DNA from: Tropicimonas sp. IMCC6043
Lineage (GTDB): Bacteria; Pseudomonadota; Alphaproteobacteria; Rhodobacterales; Rhodobacteraceae
Direction: 5' to 3'
Assembly (NCBI RefSeq): GCF_004146235.1
Contig: NZ_SELO01000014.1
Span: forward strand, 44,498-108,497
DNA: 64,000 nt
Below the pieces are notes generated by a model. It was not told the DNA's origin, did not search any database, and saw only the letters and a program-made list of their open reading frames with translations. Each line of letters opens with the position of its first letter. Within the stretch, counting starts at the first letter, position 1. A program made the translations under genes and the position numbers. Below, one piece after another: positions 49,150 through 58,150 of the stretch.

Positions 49150-51120
49150 TCAGTTCGCGAGGTTGCCAGCCAGCCGCATCAACCGTACGGCCTCGGCACG
49201 GTAGCCGAACGGGTCCGCGCCCCGGGCGCCGTTAGCCAGGTCCGCAGCCTCCGCATAGCCCCAGTCGCCGGTATGGACCGAGCCGCGGAGCAGTTCACCG
49301 AATCCGGCTACGGCGGTCGCAAAGCGGGTCTCGACCGAGGCCGCCGAGGGCTCCGCCGGAATCGGCAATTCGATCAGCCGGCTCTCGCTCCCGCCCGGCG
49401 CCTTGTAGCGGATCCTCAGGAAGGCAAGTTCGCCGGTCCCGCCATCCGCCGTCTCGGCCGACTGGTAGCGCAGCGGCGCGTTCAGCACCGCGGGCGAGCC
49501 CACCGGCGTCACCTCGTAGAGCGCCGTCACCTGGTGGCCCGCGCCGATCTCGCCCGCATCCACCTTGTCATTGGCGAAATCTTCGCGCCGAAGTGCCCGG
49601 GTTTCGTAACCGATCAGCCGGTATTCAGCGACCTCCGCCGGGTTGAACTCGACCTGGATCTTCACGTCCTGCGCAATCGGGAAGAGCTGGCCCGTAAGCT
49701 GGTCCACCAGCACCTTCTGCGCCTCGGCGATCGTGTCGATATAGGCCGCCTGTCCGTTGCCGACCTGGGCCAGCGCCTGCATCGTCGCATCGTCGAGATT
49801 GCCGCGGCCGAAGCCGAGCACCGACAGGAAGGCGCCCGACTCGCGACGAGCGGCAATGAACTCCTCCAGCGCCTGCGGATCGTGGATACCGACGTTGAAG
49901 TCGCCGTCCGTGGCCAGAAGGATCCGGGAGACCTCGCCGTCCTCCTGCATGCTTTCGGCCAGCGCATAGGCCTGTTCGAGCCCTGCCTGCCCGGCGGTCG
50001 AGCCGCCCGCCTCGAGCCGGTCGAGCGCTGCGAGGATCGTCGCCCGCTCGCCGGCCGGCGTCGGCGCCAGAACCTCGCCGGCACTTCCGGCATAGGCGAC
50101 CATGGCGACCTGATCCTCGGGGCGCAGCTCACCCAGCATCAGCCGCAGCGACTGTTTCAGCAGAGGCAGCTTGTTCGCATCCTGCATCGAGCCGGACGTG
50201 TCTATCAGGAAGACGAGGTTGAGCGGCGGGCGATCAGAAACGGCCGGCATCTCGCCCTGGAGCGCGATCTGCAAAATCTGGGTGTCCGGATTCCACGGCG
50301 TCGGGCTGAGGCTGACGCTCGGCGCGAAGGGCGCGCCGCCGAGAGCGGGGGCCGGATAGTCATAGGGGAAGTAGTTCACCATCTCCTCGATCCGTACCGC
50401 GTCGCGGCCAGGCAGAACGCCGGCCATCAGCGAGGAGCGGATCACCGACCACGAGGCGGTGTCGACATCGACCGAGAAGGTCGAGACCGGTTGATCGGCC
50501 ACCGCTGTGACACCGGATGCCTCCTCGTTGGCGAAAGCCTCGGTGTCTGGCGCGTCCGGCAGTGCGGCGACCATGTCCATCGGCGGTGGCGCGGCGGCGA
50601 GTTCGCTCATCGCGAAGCCCTCTTGCCCGGCAGGCGCGGCGCGTTTCGCCAGCATCGGCGCGCGCGTCTCCATGGCCGGGGCCGGCTCGGCCATCGGCGC
50701 GACCTCGAGCGCAGCCCCCCCCATCGGCCCGTCAGAGAGCAGGATCTCGTCGGCCTCGACGGCCTCCTCCTGCTCCAGTACCGGCTCGGGAAGCACCGGC
50801 TTGGGCGCGGGGCCGAAGGCAGCGTCCTGCGGCAAGATGATCAGAACGGCGAGGCCGGCGGTCACCAGCCCGGTCGTGGCCGCGAGCCCGGCGCGGCTTG
50901 TCATGGCGTGAAACATCGAAATCCCTCCATCAATCAGGCGCGCCCCGAGCGGGCGGCTGTGAGAGGGACGCACGAGCGCAGGCGATCCTTGGGGGATCGC
51001 CGACTTTTCCGCGTCGAAAGCCGCCATCGCTGCGGAGACGGTCGCGGCTTTCCGCTCCGGGTCCGGCGCGGGATCGGCCGCCTTCAGGGCGGCGCGCAGG
51101 GTCTCGAGATCATCGGTCAT
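49150..51120 (-). CDS. von Willebrand factor A domain protein, membrane-anchored (YfbK-like), coupled to an ECF sigma factor
   Basis: The 656-residue product starts MTDDLETLRAALKAADPAPDPERKAATVSAAM, a short cytoplasmic segment resembling the N-termini of membrane anti-sigma proteins (inference). One transmembrane helix follows (about 77-95, GLVTAGLAVLIIL), then a long Pro/Glu/Ala-rich linker. The VWA domain carries MIDAS DTSGS near residue 305 and ATDGDFNVGI, and the family-specific VWA-associated domains flank it. The start overlaps the sigma-factor stop by 4 bp, so both are coupled. It is probably an exported, metal-binding adhesion or assembly factor. Confidence 0.9.
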   Translation of the reverse strand: MTDDLETLRAALKAADPAPDPERKAATVSAAMAAFDAEKSAIPQGSPALVRPSHSRPLGARLIDGGISMFHAMTSRAGLAATTGLVTAGLAVLIILPQDAAFGPAPKPVLPEPVLEQEEAVEADEILLSDGPMGGAALEVAPMAEPAPAMETRAPMLAKRAAPAGQEGFAMSELAAAPPPMDMVAALPDAPDTEAFANEEASGVTAVADQPVSTFSVDVDTASWSVIRSSLMAGVLPGRDAVRIEEMVNYFPYDYPAPALGGAPFAPSVSLSPTPWNPDTQILQIALQGEMPAVSDRPPLNLVFLIDTSGSMQDANKLPLLKQSLRLMLGELRPEDQVAMVAYAGSAGEVLAPTPAGERATILAALDRLEAGGSTAGQAGLEQAYALAESMQEDGEVSRILLATDGDFNVGIHDPQALEEFIAARRESGAFLSVLGFGRGNLDDATMQALAQVGNGQAAYIDTIAEAQKVLVDQLTGQLFPIAQDVKIQVEFNPAEVAEYRLIGYETRALRREDFANDKVDAGEIGAGHQVTALYEVTPVGSPAVLNAPLRYQSAETADGGTGELAFLRIRYKAPGGSESRLIELPIPAEPSAASVETRFATAVAGFGELLRGSVHTGDWGYAEAADLANGARGADPFGYRAEAVRLMRLAGNLAN

Positions 51121-51656
51121 CGTTCTTCCTCCGCGAGGGCGCGCAGAGCCTTCTTCACCTCCGACATGCGCCAGGCGACAGTGCCCTCGGATATGCCGAG
51201 AACGCGCGCCGCCTCGGCCTGCGTGAGCTCTTCGGCGAGGATCAGCACGGCTGTCTCGCGCAGATCCGGCTTGAGGCGCGACATCGCCTGCTCCAGCCAG
51301 CCGACGGCTTCCTGCGTTTCCGCGTCGGCCGCACGGCGGGCGATTTCCCAGTCGCCCCACCCGTCCGCGGCTTTCGCGTGGCTCGCAACGCGGCGACGGC
51401 GGTCATGCGCGGCGTTGACGGCGACGCGATAGAGCCAGGTGGTGAAGCGGGCCTCGCCCCGGAAACTCGCGAGCTTGGCCGGTAACGCGAGGCAGATATC
51501 CTGCGTCAGGTCCTCGGCCTCCGCCCGCTGCCCGATCAGGCGAAAGGCGAAGGCGAAGAGCCGGTCGTAGTGCCGCGCGAGCAGCGCCGCAAAGGCATCG
51601 CGGTCACCGCCAGCGGCGGCGCGGGCCAGGGCTTCGTCATCAGTGGTCATGCGCAT
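51117..51656 (-). CDS. ECF-family RNA polymerase sigma factor
   Basis: The 179-residue product has sigma region 2 (LLARHYDRLFAFAFRLIGQRAEAEDLTQDICLAL, with the FTTWLYRVAVNAAHDRRRR element) and region 4 (AEELTQAEAARVLGISEGTVAWRMSEVKKALR). It would direct RNA polymerase to a small regulon, perhaps including its own promoter. It is followed by the VWA protein, with which it is translationally coupled, and has no conventional zinc anti-sigma gene next to it. Two ATG codons (51656, 51650) are possible starts. Confidence 0.92.
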   Translation of the reverse strand: MRMTTDDEALARAAAGGDRDAFAALLARHYDRLFAFAFRLIGQRAEAEDLTQDICLALPAKLASFRGEARFTTWLYRVAVNAAHDRRRRVASHAKAADGWGDWEIARRAADAETQEAVGWLEQAMSRLKPDLRETAVLILAEELTQAEAARVLGISEGTVAWRMSEVKKALRALAEEER

Positions 51657-51705
51657 CTTGCCCAGTCAGACGGGCGCGGGCCGACGATCCTTGGAGGACC
51701 AGCCG

Positions 51706-51738
51706 AAAAAACGGCCCGCGGCACAGACCTGCGCCGGC
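51706..51738 (-). terminator. Probable terminator downstream of the DUF1523 gene
   Basis: On the minus strand GCC-GGCGCA, a 4-nt loop and TGTGCC-GC-GGGC form a bulged GC-rich hairpin immediately followed by CG and six T (complement of 51706-51711). It lies about 85 nt after the DUF1523 stop and about 50 nt before the sigma-factor start. Confidence 0.5.
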
Positions 51739-51820
51739 ACAGCCAATCTTCCGTCGGGCATTTCCGCAGGGGACGCGCGCCCATGCACCCGGGCAGCCGG
51801 ACGCAGGGTCCGGACCTGCC

Positions 51821-52384
51821 TCACTCCCCATCCAGGATCGGATCCTTCCGGTTGTCCCAGAACCGCCGCCAGCGCGACCAGATCGCCAGCCAGACGCAGC
51901 CCAGCAGCACGAGAATGGTGATCGAGACCCAGGGGATGATCCGCACATCCGGCCCATCCACCGGCTTCACGCTGATCGCGTTGGGATAGATCGAGGCGAA
52001 GGGGATACGCCAGCCGTATTTCTTCATCGCCACCCATTTCGGCGCGTCCTCGGTCGACTTCATGTCGGTCGCATGCGCCTGAAGGTTCGAGGTGTTGAAC
52101 TTGAAATAGGGCGGCCAGCCCCAGCCAGTGTCCTCGTTGCGATAGACGATCACGTCGCCATTCGGCCGGAAGGCCTGGATGAAGAAGATGTCGCGTCCGG
52201 TGACTTCGGTAGATTCCCCAGTGTTCGAATTGGCCCAGAAGAGCGAGTTGTCGCCGAAATCCACCCGTTTCTCGTATGTGTCAGTGATCCGGACCACGTC
52301 ATTGCGCGGCAGCGTGTACCACAGAAAGGCGCCGATCACGGCCAGGATCAGGAGCCAGAGTGTCCAGCGAATATAGAACCACAT
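51821..52384 (-). CDS. DUF1523-family membrane protein
   Basis: The 187-residue product has one N-terminal helix (FYIRWTLWLLILAVIGAFLWYTLP) and one near the C-terminus (IPWVSITILVLLGCVWLAIW). Between them lies the conserved DUF1523 core: DVVRITDTYEKRVDFGDNSLFWANS, then NGDVIVYRNEDTGWGWPPYFKFNTSNLQA. The core is probably periplasmic. The function is unknown; the family is widespread in Rhodobacteraceae. It is 10 nt downstream of a small two-helix protein gene and shares its transcript. Confidence 0.9.
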   Translation of the reverse strand: MWFYIRWTLWLLILAVIGAFLWYTLPRNDVVRITDTYEKRVDFGDNSLFWANSNTGESTEVTGRDIFFIQAFRPNGDVIVYRNEDTGWGWPPYFKFNTSNLQAHATDMKSTEDAPKWVAMKKYGWRIPFASIYPNAISVKPVDGPDVRIIPWVSITILVLLGCVWLAIWSRWRRFWDNRKDPILDGE

Positions 52385-52394
52385 GCCTGTGTCC

Positions 52395-52661
52395 TCAGTT
52401 GAAATTCGTGAGATAGATGATGGTGCCGATCAGCAGGATCGGCACGACATAGACCCCCAGGATGAGCTTTCGGCGAAGCGAATGGTCGTATTCCTCGAGG
52501 CCCTCCCGGATGAACGCGTCGCGGTCGCCCTCGCCGATCTCCTCGTCCCACTCCCGCTCGAGCTTGTCGCGGCGCTCGGCACGGGAATAGAGAGAAAGGC
52601 TGACATAGATCACGCTCAGCACGACGAAAAGGATCAGCAACAATCTGGCTAGCGCGGCCAT
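52395..52661 (-). CDS. Small two-helix membrane protein of unknown function
   Basis: The 88-residue product (MAALARLLLILFVVLSVIYVSLSLY at the start) has an N-terminal helix, a strongly charged middle (ERRDKLEREWDEEIGEGDRDAFIREGLEEYD), and a second helix (LILGVYVVPILLIGTIIYL) near the end. It lies upstream of and very close to DUF1523. The ATG at 52661 has a GGAG ribosome site at a good distance; a GTG two codons earlier is less likely. I do not recognise a named family. Confidence 0.8.
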   Translation of the reverse strand: MAALARLLLILFVVLSVIYVSLSLYSRAERRDKLEREWDEEIGEGDRDAFIREGLEEYDHSLRRKLILGVYVVPILLIGTIIYLTNFN

Positions 52662-52814
52662 GGGCACTCCGGGTCAGGGCGCCGAGGCGCCCGGGTCCTG
52701 AGCCCCGTGATAGCCCGGACCGGGGCCGAGCGCGACGGCAAATTGCGCCGCCCAGCCATCCGGTCGCAGCCAGCGGCCATTGCGGGCGCCGCGGCGGCGG
52801 CCTAGCTTCGCTCC

Positions 52815-54107
52815 ATGGCAAGCGACATTGACAGGCGACTCGCCGAGGCGGTTGAGTCGCGCCGCGCGTCCCTGATCGCGCTTACTCAGGATCTGATCCG
52901 GATTCCGACGCTGAATCCGCCCGGCCGGAACTACCGCGAGATATGTGAGTATCTCGACCGGCGGCTCTCGGCATCGGGGTTCCAGATCGAGCTGGTGCGG
53001 GCGGAAGGCGCGCTGGCCGACAGCGACCGTTACCCGCGCTGGAACATCGTCGCCCGGCGCGACGGGCGCACGAGCGGCGACTGCGTGCATTTCAATTCGC
53101 ATCACGACGTGGTCGAGGTCGGCAATGGCTGGACCTACGACCCGTTCGGCGGCGAATTGCATGACGGGCGCATCTATGGTCGCGGCGCCTGTGACATGAA
53201 GGGCGGGCTGGCGGCCTCGATCATCGCCGCCGAAGCCTTCACCCGCACCTTTCCGGATTTTTCCGGCGCGGTGGAGATCTCGGCGACGGCGGACGAGGAA
53301 TCCGGCGGCTTCGGCGGCGTGGCCCATCTCGCACGCGAGGGCTGGTTTGACCCCTCGCGGGTCCAGCATGTCATCATCCCCGAACCGCTCAACAAGGACC
53401 GGATCTGCCTCGGACACCGCGGCGTCTGGTGGGCGGAGATCGAGACGAAGGGCCGGATCGCGCATGGCTCGATGCCCTTCCTCGGCGATTGCGCGGTGCG
53501 CCACATGGGAGCGGTTCTGGCCGAGATGGAGGCGACGCTCTTTCCGCTTCTGGCCACCAAGCGCACCGAGATGCCGGTTGTGCCCGAGGGCGCGAAGCAA
53601 TCGACGCTCAACATCAACGCCATTCACGGCGGCGAACCGGTGCAGGAGGAAGGCTATACCGGCCTGCCCGCGCCCTGCGTGCCCGACCGTTGCCGGATCA
53701 CCATCGACCGCCGCTTCCTCATCGAGGAGGAGATCGGCGAGGTGAAGGCAGAGGTGAAGCGGCTTCTGGAGAAGGTGAAATCCGAGCGGCCGAGCTTCCG
53801 CTACGAAATCCGCGATCTCTTCGAGGTGCAGCCGACGATGACGCCGGAGGGCGCGCCGGTCGTCCGCTCGGTCGCCCGGGCGATCGAGAAGGTGCTGGCG
53901 CGGGCGCCCGACTATGTCGTCAGCCCGGGCACTTACGACCAGAAGCATATCGACCGGATCGGCCGGCTGAAGAACTGCATTGCCTACGGGCCGGGGATTC
54001 TCGACCTCGCGCATCAGCCCGACGAGTGGGTCGGCGTGGACGACATGGTCGACAGCGCCAAGGTGATGGCGCTGACGCTCGGAGAACTCCTGCTGCCCGG
54101 GCAGTAA
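52815..54107 (+). CDS. M20-family metallopeptidase (acetylornithine deacetylase/DapE/ArgE type)
   Basis: This zinc-dependent amidohydrolase removes an acyl or aminoacyl group from a small substrate. The 430-residue product has the metal site motifs NSHHDVV (His/Asp), GRGACDMKGG (bridging Asp) and ADEESGGFGG (catalytic Glu-Glu), followed by the dimerisation insert (IAHGSMPFLGDCAVRHMGA). The opening LIRIPTLNPPGRNY is typical of ArgE/DapE-like enzymes of no assigned substrate. The next gene, an MFS transporter, runs in the same direction 130 bp later. Confidence 0.9.
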   Translation: MASDIDRRLAEAVESRRASLIALTQDLIRIPTLNPPGRNYREICEYLDRRLSASGFQIELVRAEGALADSDRYPRWNIVARRDGRTSGDCVHFNSHHDVVEVGNGWTYDPFGGELHDGRIYGRGACDMKGGLAASIIAAEAFTRTFPDFSGAVEISATADEESGGFGGVAHLAREGWFDPSRVQHVIIPEPLNKDRICLGHRGVWWAEIETKGRIAHGSMPFLGDCAVRHMGAVLAEMEATLFPLLATKRTEMPVVPEGAKQSTLNINAIHGGEPVQEEGYTGLPAPCVPDRCRITIDRRFLIEEEIGEVKAEVKRLLEKVKSERPSFRYEIRDLFEVQPTMTPEGAPVVRSVARAIEKVLARAPDYVVSPGTYDQKHIDRIGRLKNCIAYGPGILDLAHQPDEWVGVDDMVDSAKVMALTLGELLLPGQ

Positions 54108-54236
54108 GGTCGGCGGGCCGGTTCTCACCGGAGTCACCTCGCAGCATACTGGCCGGCGCGAGGATGGCGTGCCGCCGGGCCGACTTTGCCTGGCGCTTGC
54201 CCAAGAGCTTGCCATCGCTCCGGAAACAGGCTTCAC

Positions 54237-55913
54237 ATGACAGACGGTCCGGACGCAGCTTTGCTGGCCCGGCCCCGCGACAGACCCACCCGCAGACCGG
54301 AGACCCGCGCCTTGCCCGGCAGTACCTTCGCGCCCTTCGCCTATCGGACCTACCGACTCCTCTGGATCGCCGCGCTGGCCTCCAATCTCGGCGGGCTGAT
54401 CCAGAATGTCGGCGCCGGGTGGCTGATGACCTCGTTGACCGACAGTCCGGTGATGGTGGCGATGGTGCAAGGCTCGGTAACGTTGCCGCTGGCCGTGCTG
54501 TCGCTGCTCGGCGGCGTCTTCGCCGACAATTTCGAGCGCCGCAACGTGATGATGGCGGCGCAGGCCTTCATGCTGACGGTGTCTGGCCTGCTGGCCGCGC
54601 TGAGCTGGGGCGGGATGCTCGGGCCCTGGGGGCTGCTCGCCTTCACCTTTGCCATCGGCTGCGGCGGCGCGATCCACCTGCCGTCCTGGCAGGCGTCGGT
54701 CCCGGACCTGGTGCCCCGCGAGCACCTGCCACAGGCGGTGATGCTGAACGGCATGGGGTTCAACCTGATGCGCTCGGCCGGGCCGGCTCTGGGCGGCGTG
54801 ATCGTGGCGCTGTTCGGCGCGCCCGCAGCCTTCGTGCTCAACACGATCACCTATCTTCCGGTAATCGCCGTCCTGCACGGCTGGCGGCCCGAACGCGCGC
54901 CCGACCCGCTGCCGCGGGAGCCGATCGGCTCGGCGCTGCGCGCCGGGATGCGCTATGCCTCGCTGTCGGCCGACCACCTGCGGATCATGTTCCGCGCCGC
55001 CGTCTTCGGGATGTCGGCGGTCTCGGTGCTGGCGATCATGCCGCTGGTGGCACGCGAGAGCCTCGGCGGCACCGCCGTCACCTTCGGGGCGCTGCTCGCG
55101 AGCTTCGGCCTCGGCGCGGTCTGCGCCGCGCTGGTTATGCGCCGCCTGCGCGACGCCCTTGCCACCGAGACCATCGTCCGGATGGCCTTCGTCACCATGG
55201 CGGTCGGCCTCGTGGCGCTCGGCAAGGCCGGCGCTGTGTGGCAAGCCGGGCTGGCGGCCTGTGCCTGCGGCATGGCCTGGCAGAGTTCGATGGCGCTCTT
55301 CAACGTGTCCATCCAGCTTGCGACCCCCCGTTGGGTGCTCGGACGGATCATGTCCCTTCTCCAGGTCTTCACCTTTACCGGCATGACGCTCGGAAGCTAT
55401 GTCTGGGGGCGTCTTGCCAGCGAGACCGGCATCTCCACCGCGCTCGACATCTCCGCCGGCCTCTGCCTGGTCGGCGCGGTGCTGGGCCTGGTGCTCTACC
55501 TGCCCGCCGAGTCCAACCACGACCTCGCCCCGCACGGCCATTTCACGCCGCCCCGGCCGACTCTCGACATCACGATGAACAGCGGACCGATCAAGGTCTC
55601 GGTGGAATACCTGATCCCGGAAGACCGCACCGAGGCCTTCCTCGAGGCGATGCAGCGGCGACGGGTGATCCGGCTCCGCGACGGGGCGCATAGCTGGTCG
55701 CTCTACCGCGACTTGACCGCGCCCGCGCTCTGGCACGAGACCTACCGCGTGCCGACATGGGCGGCCTATCTGCGCCACATGGCGCGGCGCACGGCGGCCG
55801 ACCATGCGAACTACCGCGACCTGCTCGAGCTCCATACCGGCGAGACCCCACCGCAGGCGCGGCGCTGGATCGAGCGGCCGGCTGAACCGACCGTGCGCCC
55901 GCCACGGATCTAG
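54237..55913 (+). CDS. MFS transporter (enterobactin-exporter-like) with an extra C-terminal domain
   Basis: The 558-residue product is an MFS_3-type transporter with about 12 helices from residues 35 to 440 (for example LLWIAALASNLGGLIQNVGAGWLM). The loop motif GGVFADNFERRNVMM lies after helix 2. After the last helix a soluble domain of about 110 residues follows (from ITMNSGPIKVSVEYLIPEDRTEAFLEAMQ), with an alternating beta/alpha pattern resembling antibiotic-biosynthesis-monooxygenase-like (ABM) dimeric domains. MFS_3 relatives with this tail exist. The substrate is unknown. Confidence 0.87.
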   Translation: MTDGPDAALLARPRDRPTRRPETRALPGSTFAPFAYRTYRLLWIAALASNLGGLIQNVGAGWLMTSLTDSPVMVAMVQGSVTLPLAVLSLLGGVFADNFERRNVMMAAQAFMLTVSGLLAALSWGGMLGPWGLLAFTFAIGCGGAIHLPSWQASVPDLVPREHLPQAVMLNGMGFNLMRSAGPALGGVIVALFGAPAAFVLNTITYLPVIAVLHGWRPERAPDPLPREPIGSALRAGMRYASLSADHLRIMFRAAVFGMSAVSVLAIMPLVARESLGGTAVTFGALLASFGLGAVCAALVMRRLRDALATETIVRMAFVTMAVGLVALGKAGAVWQAGLAACACGMAWQSSMALFNVSIQLATPRWVLGRIMSLLQVFTFTGMTLGSYVWGRLASETGISTALDISAGLCLVGAVLGLVLYLPAESNHDLAPHGHFTPPRPTLDITMNSGPIKVSVEYLIPEDRTEAFLEAMQRRRVIRLRDGAHSWSLYRDLTAPALWHETYRVPTWAAYLRHMARRTAADHANYRDLLELHTGETPPQARRWIERPAEPTVRPPRI

Positions 55914-55994
55914 GACACCGGCTCACCGGACGAACTTTTGGAACGGTCGGCGGGGGGGGCCGGCGTCCGCCTCCGAGCCTTCATTTCCGTAGGG

Positions 55995-56011
55995 GCAACG
56001 ATATTCGTTGC
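55995..56011. promoter_or_regulatory. Palindromic operator candidate upstream of the small sulfotransferase
   Basis: GCAACGA, TAT and TCGTTGC form a perfect 7-3-7 inverted repeat in the 204-bp gap before the gene at 56118. It is 107 bp upstream of the ATG. The structure suggests a dimeric repressor or activator, but I cannot name the family. Confidence 0.45.
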
Positions 56012-56117
56012 GTGCTGGCAATCCCCCATGTGACACTCCGGAAACTCGGACGGATGTCCCGGCCGGCGGGAACTCCCAAGTCTCTCTCAGGGCCGAATTT
56101 TTCAAAGAGGATTCAAC

Positions 56118-56720
56118 ATGACACTTGAGGTCATCGGCGCGGGATATGGCCGGACCGGCACGGATTCCATGCGCGAGGCGCTGAACATCCTCGGCTTCGG
56201 CCCGTGCCATCACATGTTCGAAGTGACGAACAACCCGGTCATGAAATCGCGCTGGCGAACGTTCATGACCGACGGGGTTGCCGATTGGGACGCGCTGTTC
56301 GAAGGCTACCGCTCCTGCGTCGACTGGCCGGCAGTCCACTACTGGCGCGACCTCCTCGCGCGCTACCCGGACGCGCGGGTCATCCTGACCGAGCGCGACG
56401 CCGAGGGATGGTGGAAAAGCTTCGAGTCCACCTTGCTAAAATACGTTCAAACGACCGAGGACCATGAATCGGTCGGCTACCGGATCATGCAGAAGGCATT
56501 TGGGAACCGCGTCGGCGATCGCGACCACATGATTGCCGCCTACCGGGCCCATGTCGCGGACGTCATCGATAAGGTGCCCGAAGACCGCCTCCTGACACAT
56601 CACCCGGGCGACGGCTGGGAGCCGCTTTGCGCGTTCCTCGGCGTCGACATCCCGGACGAGCCCTATCCCTTCCGGAACACGACCTCGGCGGTCATCGAGA
56701 CGCTGGGCCTGAACAAATAG
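56118..56720 (+). CDS. Sulfotransferase family protein (Sulfotransfer_4 type)
   Basis: The 200-residue product opens EVIGAGYGRTGTDSMREALNILGFGPCHHMFEV, with the P-loop-like GRTGTDS that in this family replaces the canonical PAPS loop. It continues with RVILTERDAEGWWKSFESTLL and a late GWEPLCAFLGVDIPDEPYPF. Members occur in bacteria and fungi and no acceptor is known. AAGAGG precedes the ATG. It is alone, with a palindrome upstream and a purD tail opposite. Confidence 0.88.
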   Translation: MTLEVIGAGYGRTGTDSMREALNILGFGPCHHMFEVTNNPVMKSRWRTFMTDGVADWDALFEGYRSCVDWPAVHYWRDLLARYPDARVILTERDAEGWWKSFESTLLKYVQTTEDHESVGYRIMQKAFGNRVGDRDHMIAAYRAHVADVIDKVPEDRLLTHHPGDGWEPLCAFLGVDIPDEPYPFRNTTSAVIETLGLNK

Positions 56721-56808
56721 CGCCCGGGGAAGCGGATCGGCCAAGTGGGCCTGCCGCGCTGCCCGACTTTGGTCCGCACGACGTTGGATCGGCGATTTCT
56801 TCGGCCTT

Positions 56809-58080
<1,272 letters not shown>

Positions 58081-58150
58081 AATGCCCTCCGCTTGGCCTT
58101 CGTCGGCTCGCGTTCTAGAGTCGCTGCCGACCCGATACAAGCGAGCCAAG

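Noticed and set aside
52674..55835. A minus-strand open frame of about 1050 codons opposite the M20 peptidase and MFS genes
   Set aside because: It is another GC-driven shadow, composed of low-complexity Arg/His/Gln/Asp sequence, while both opposite genes have full domain signatures.
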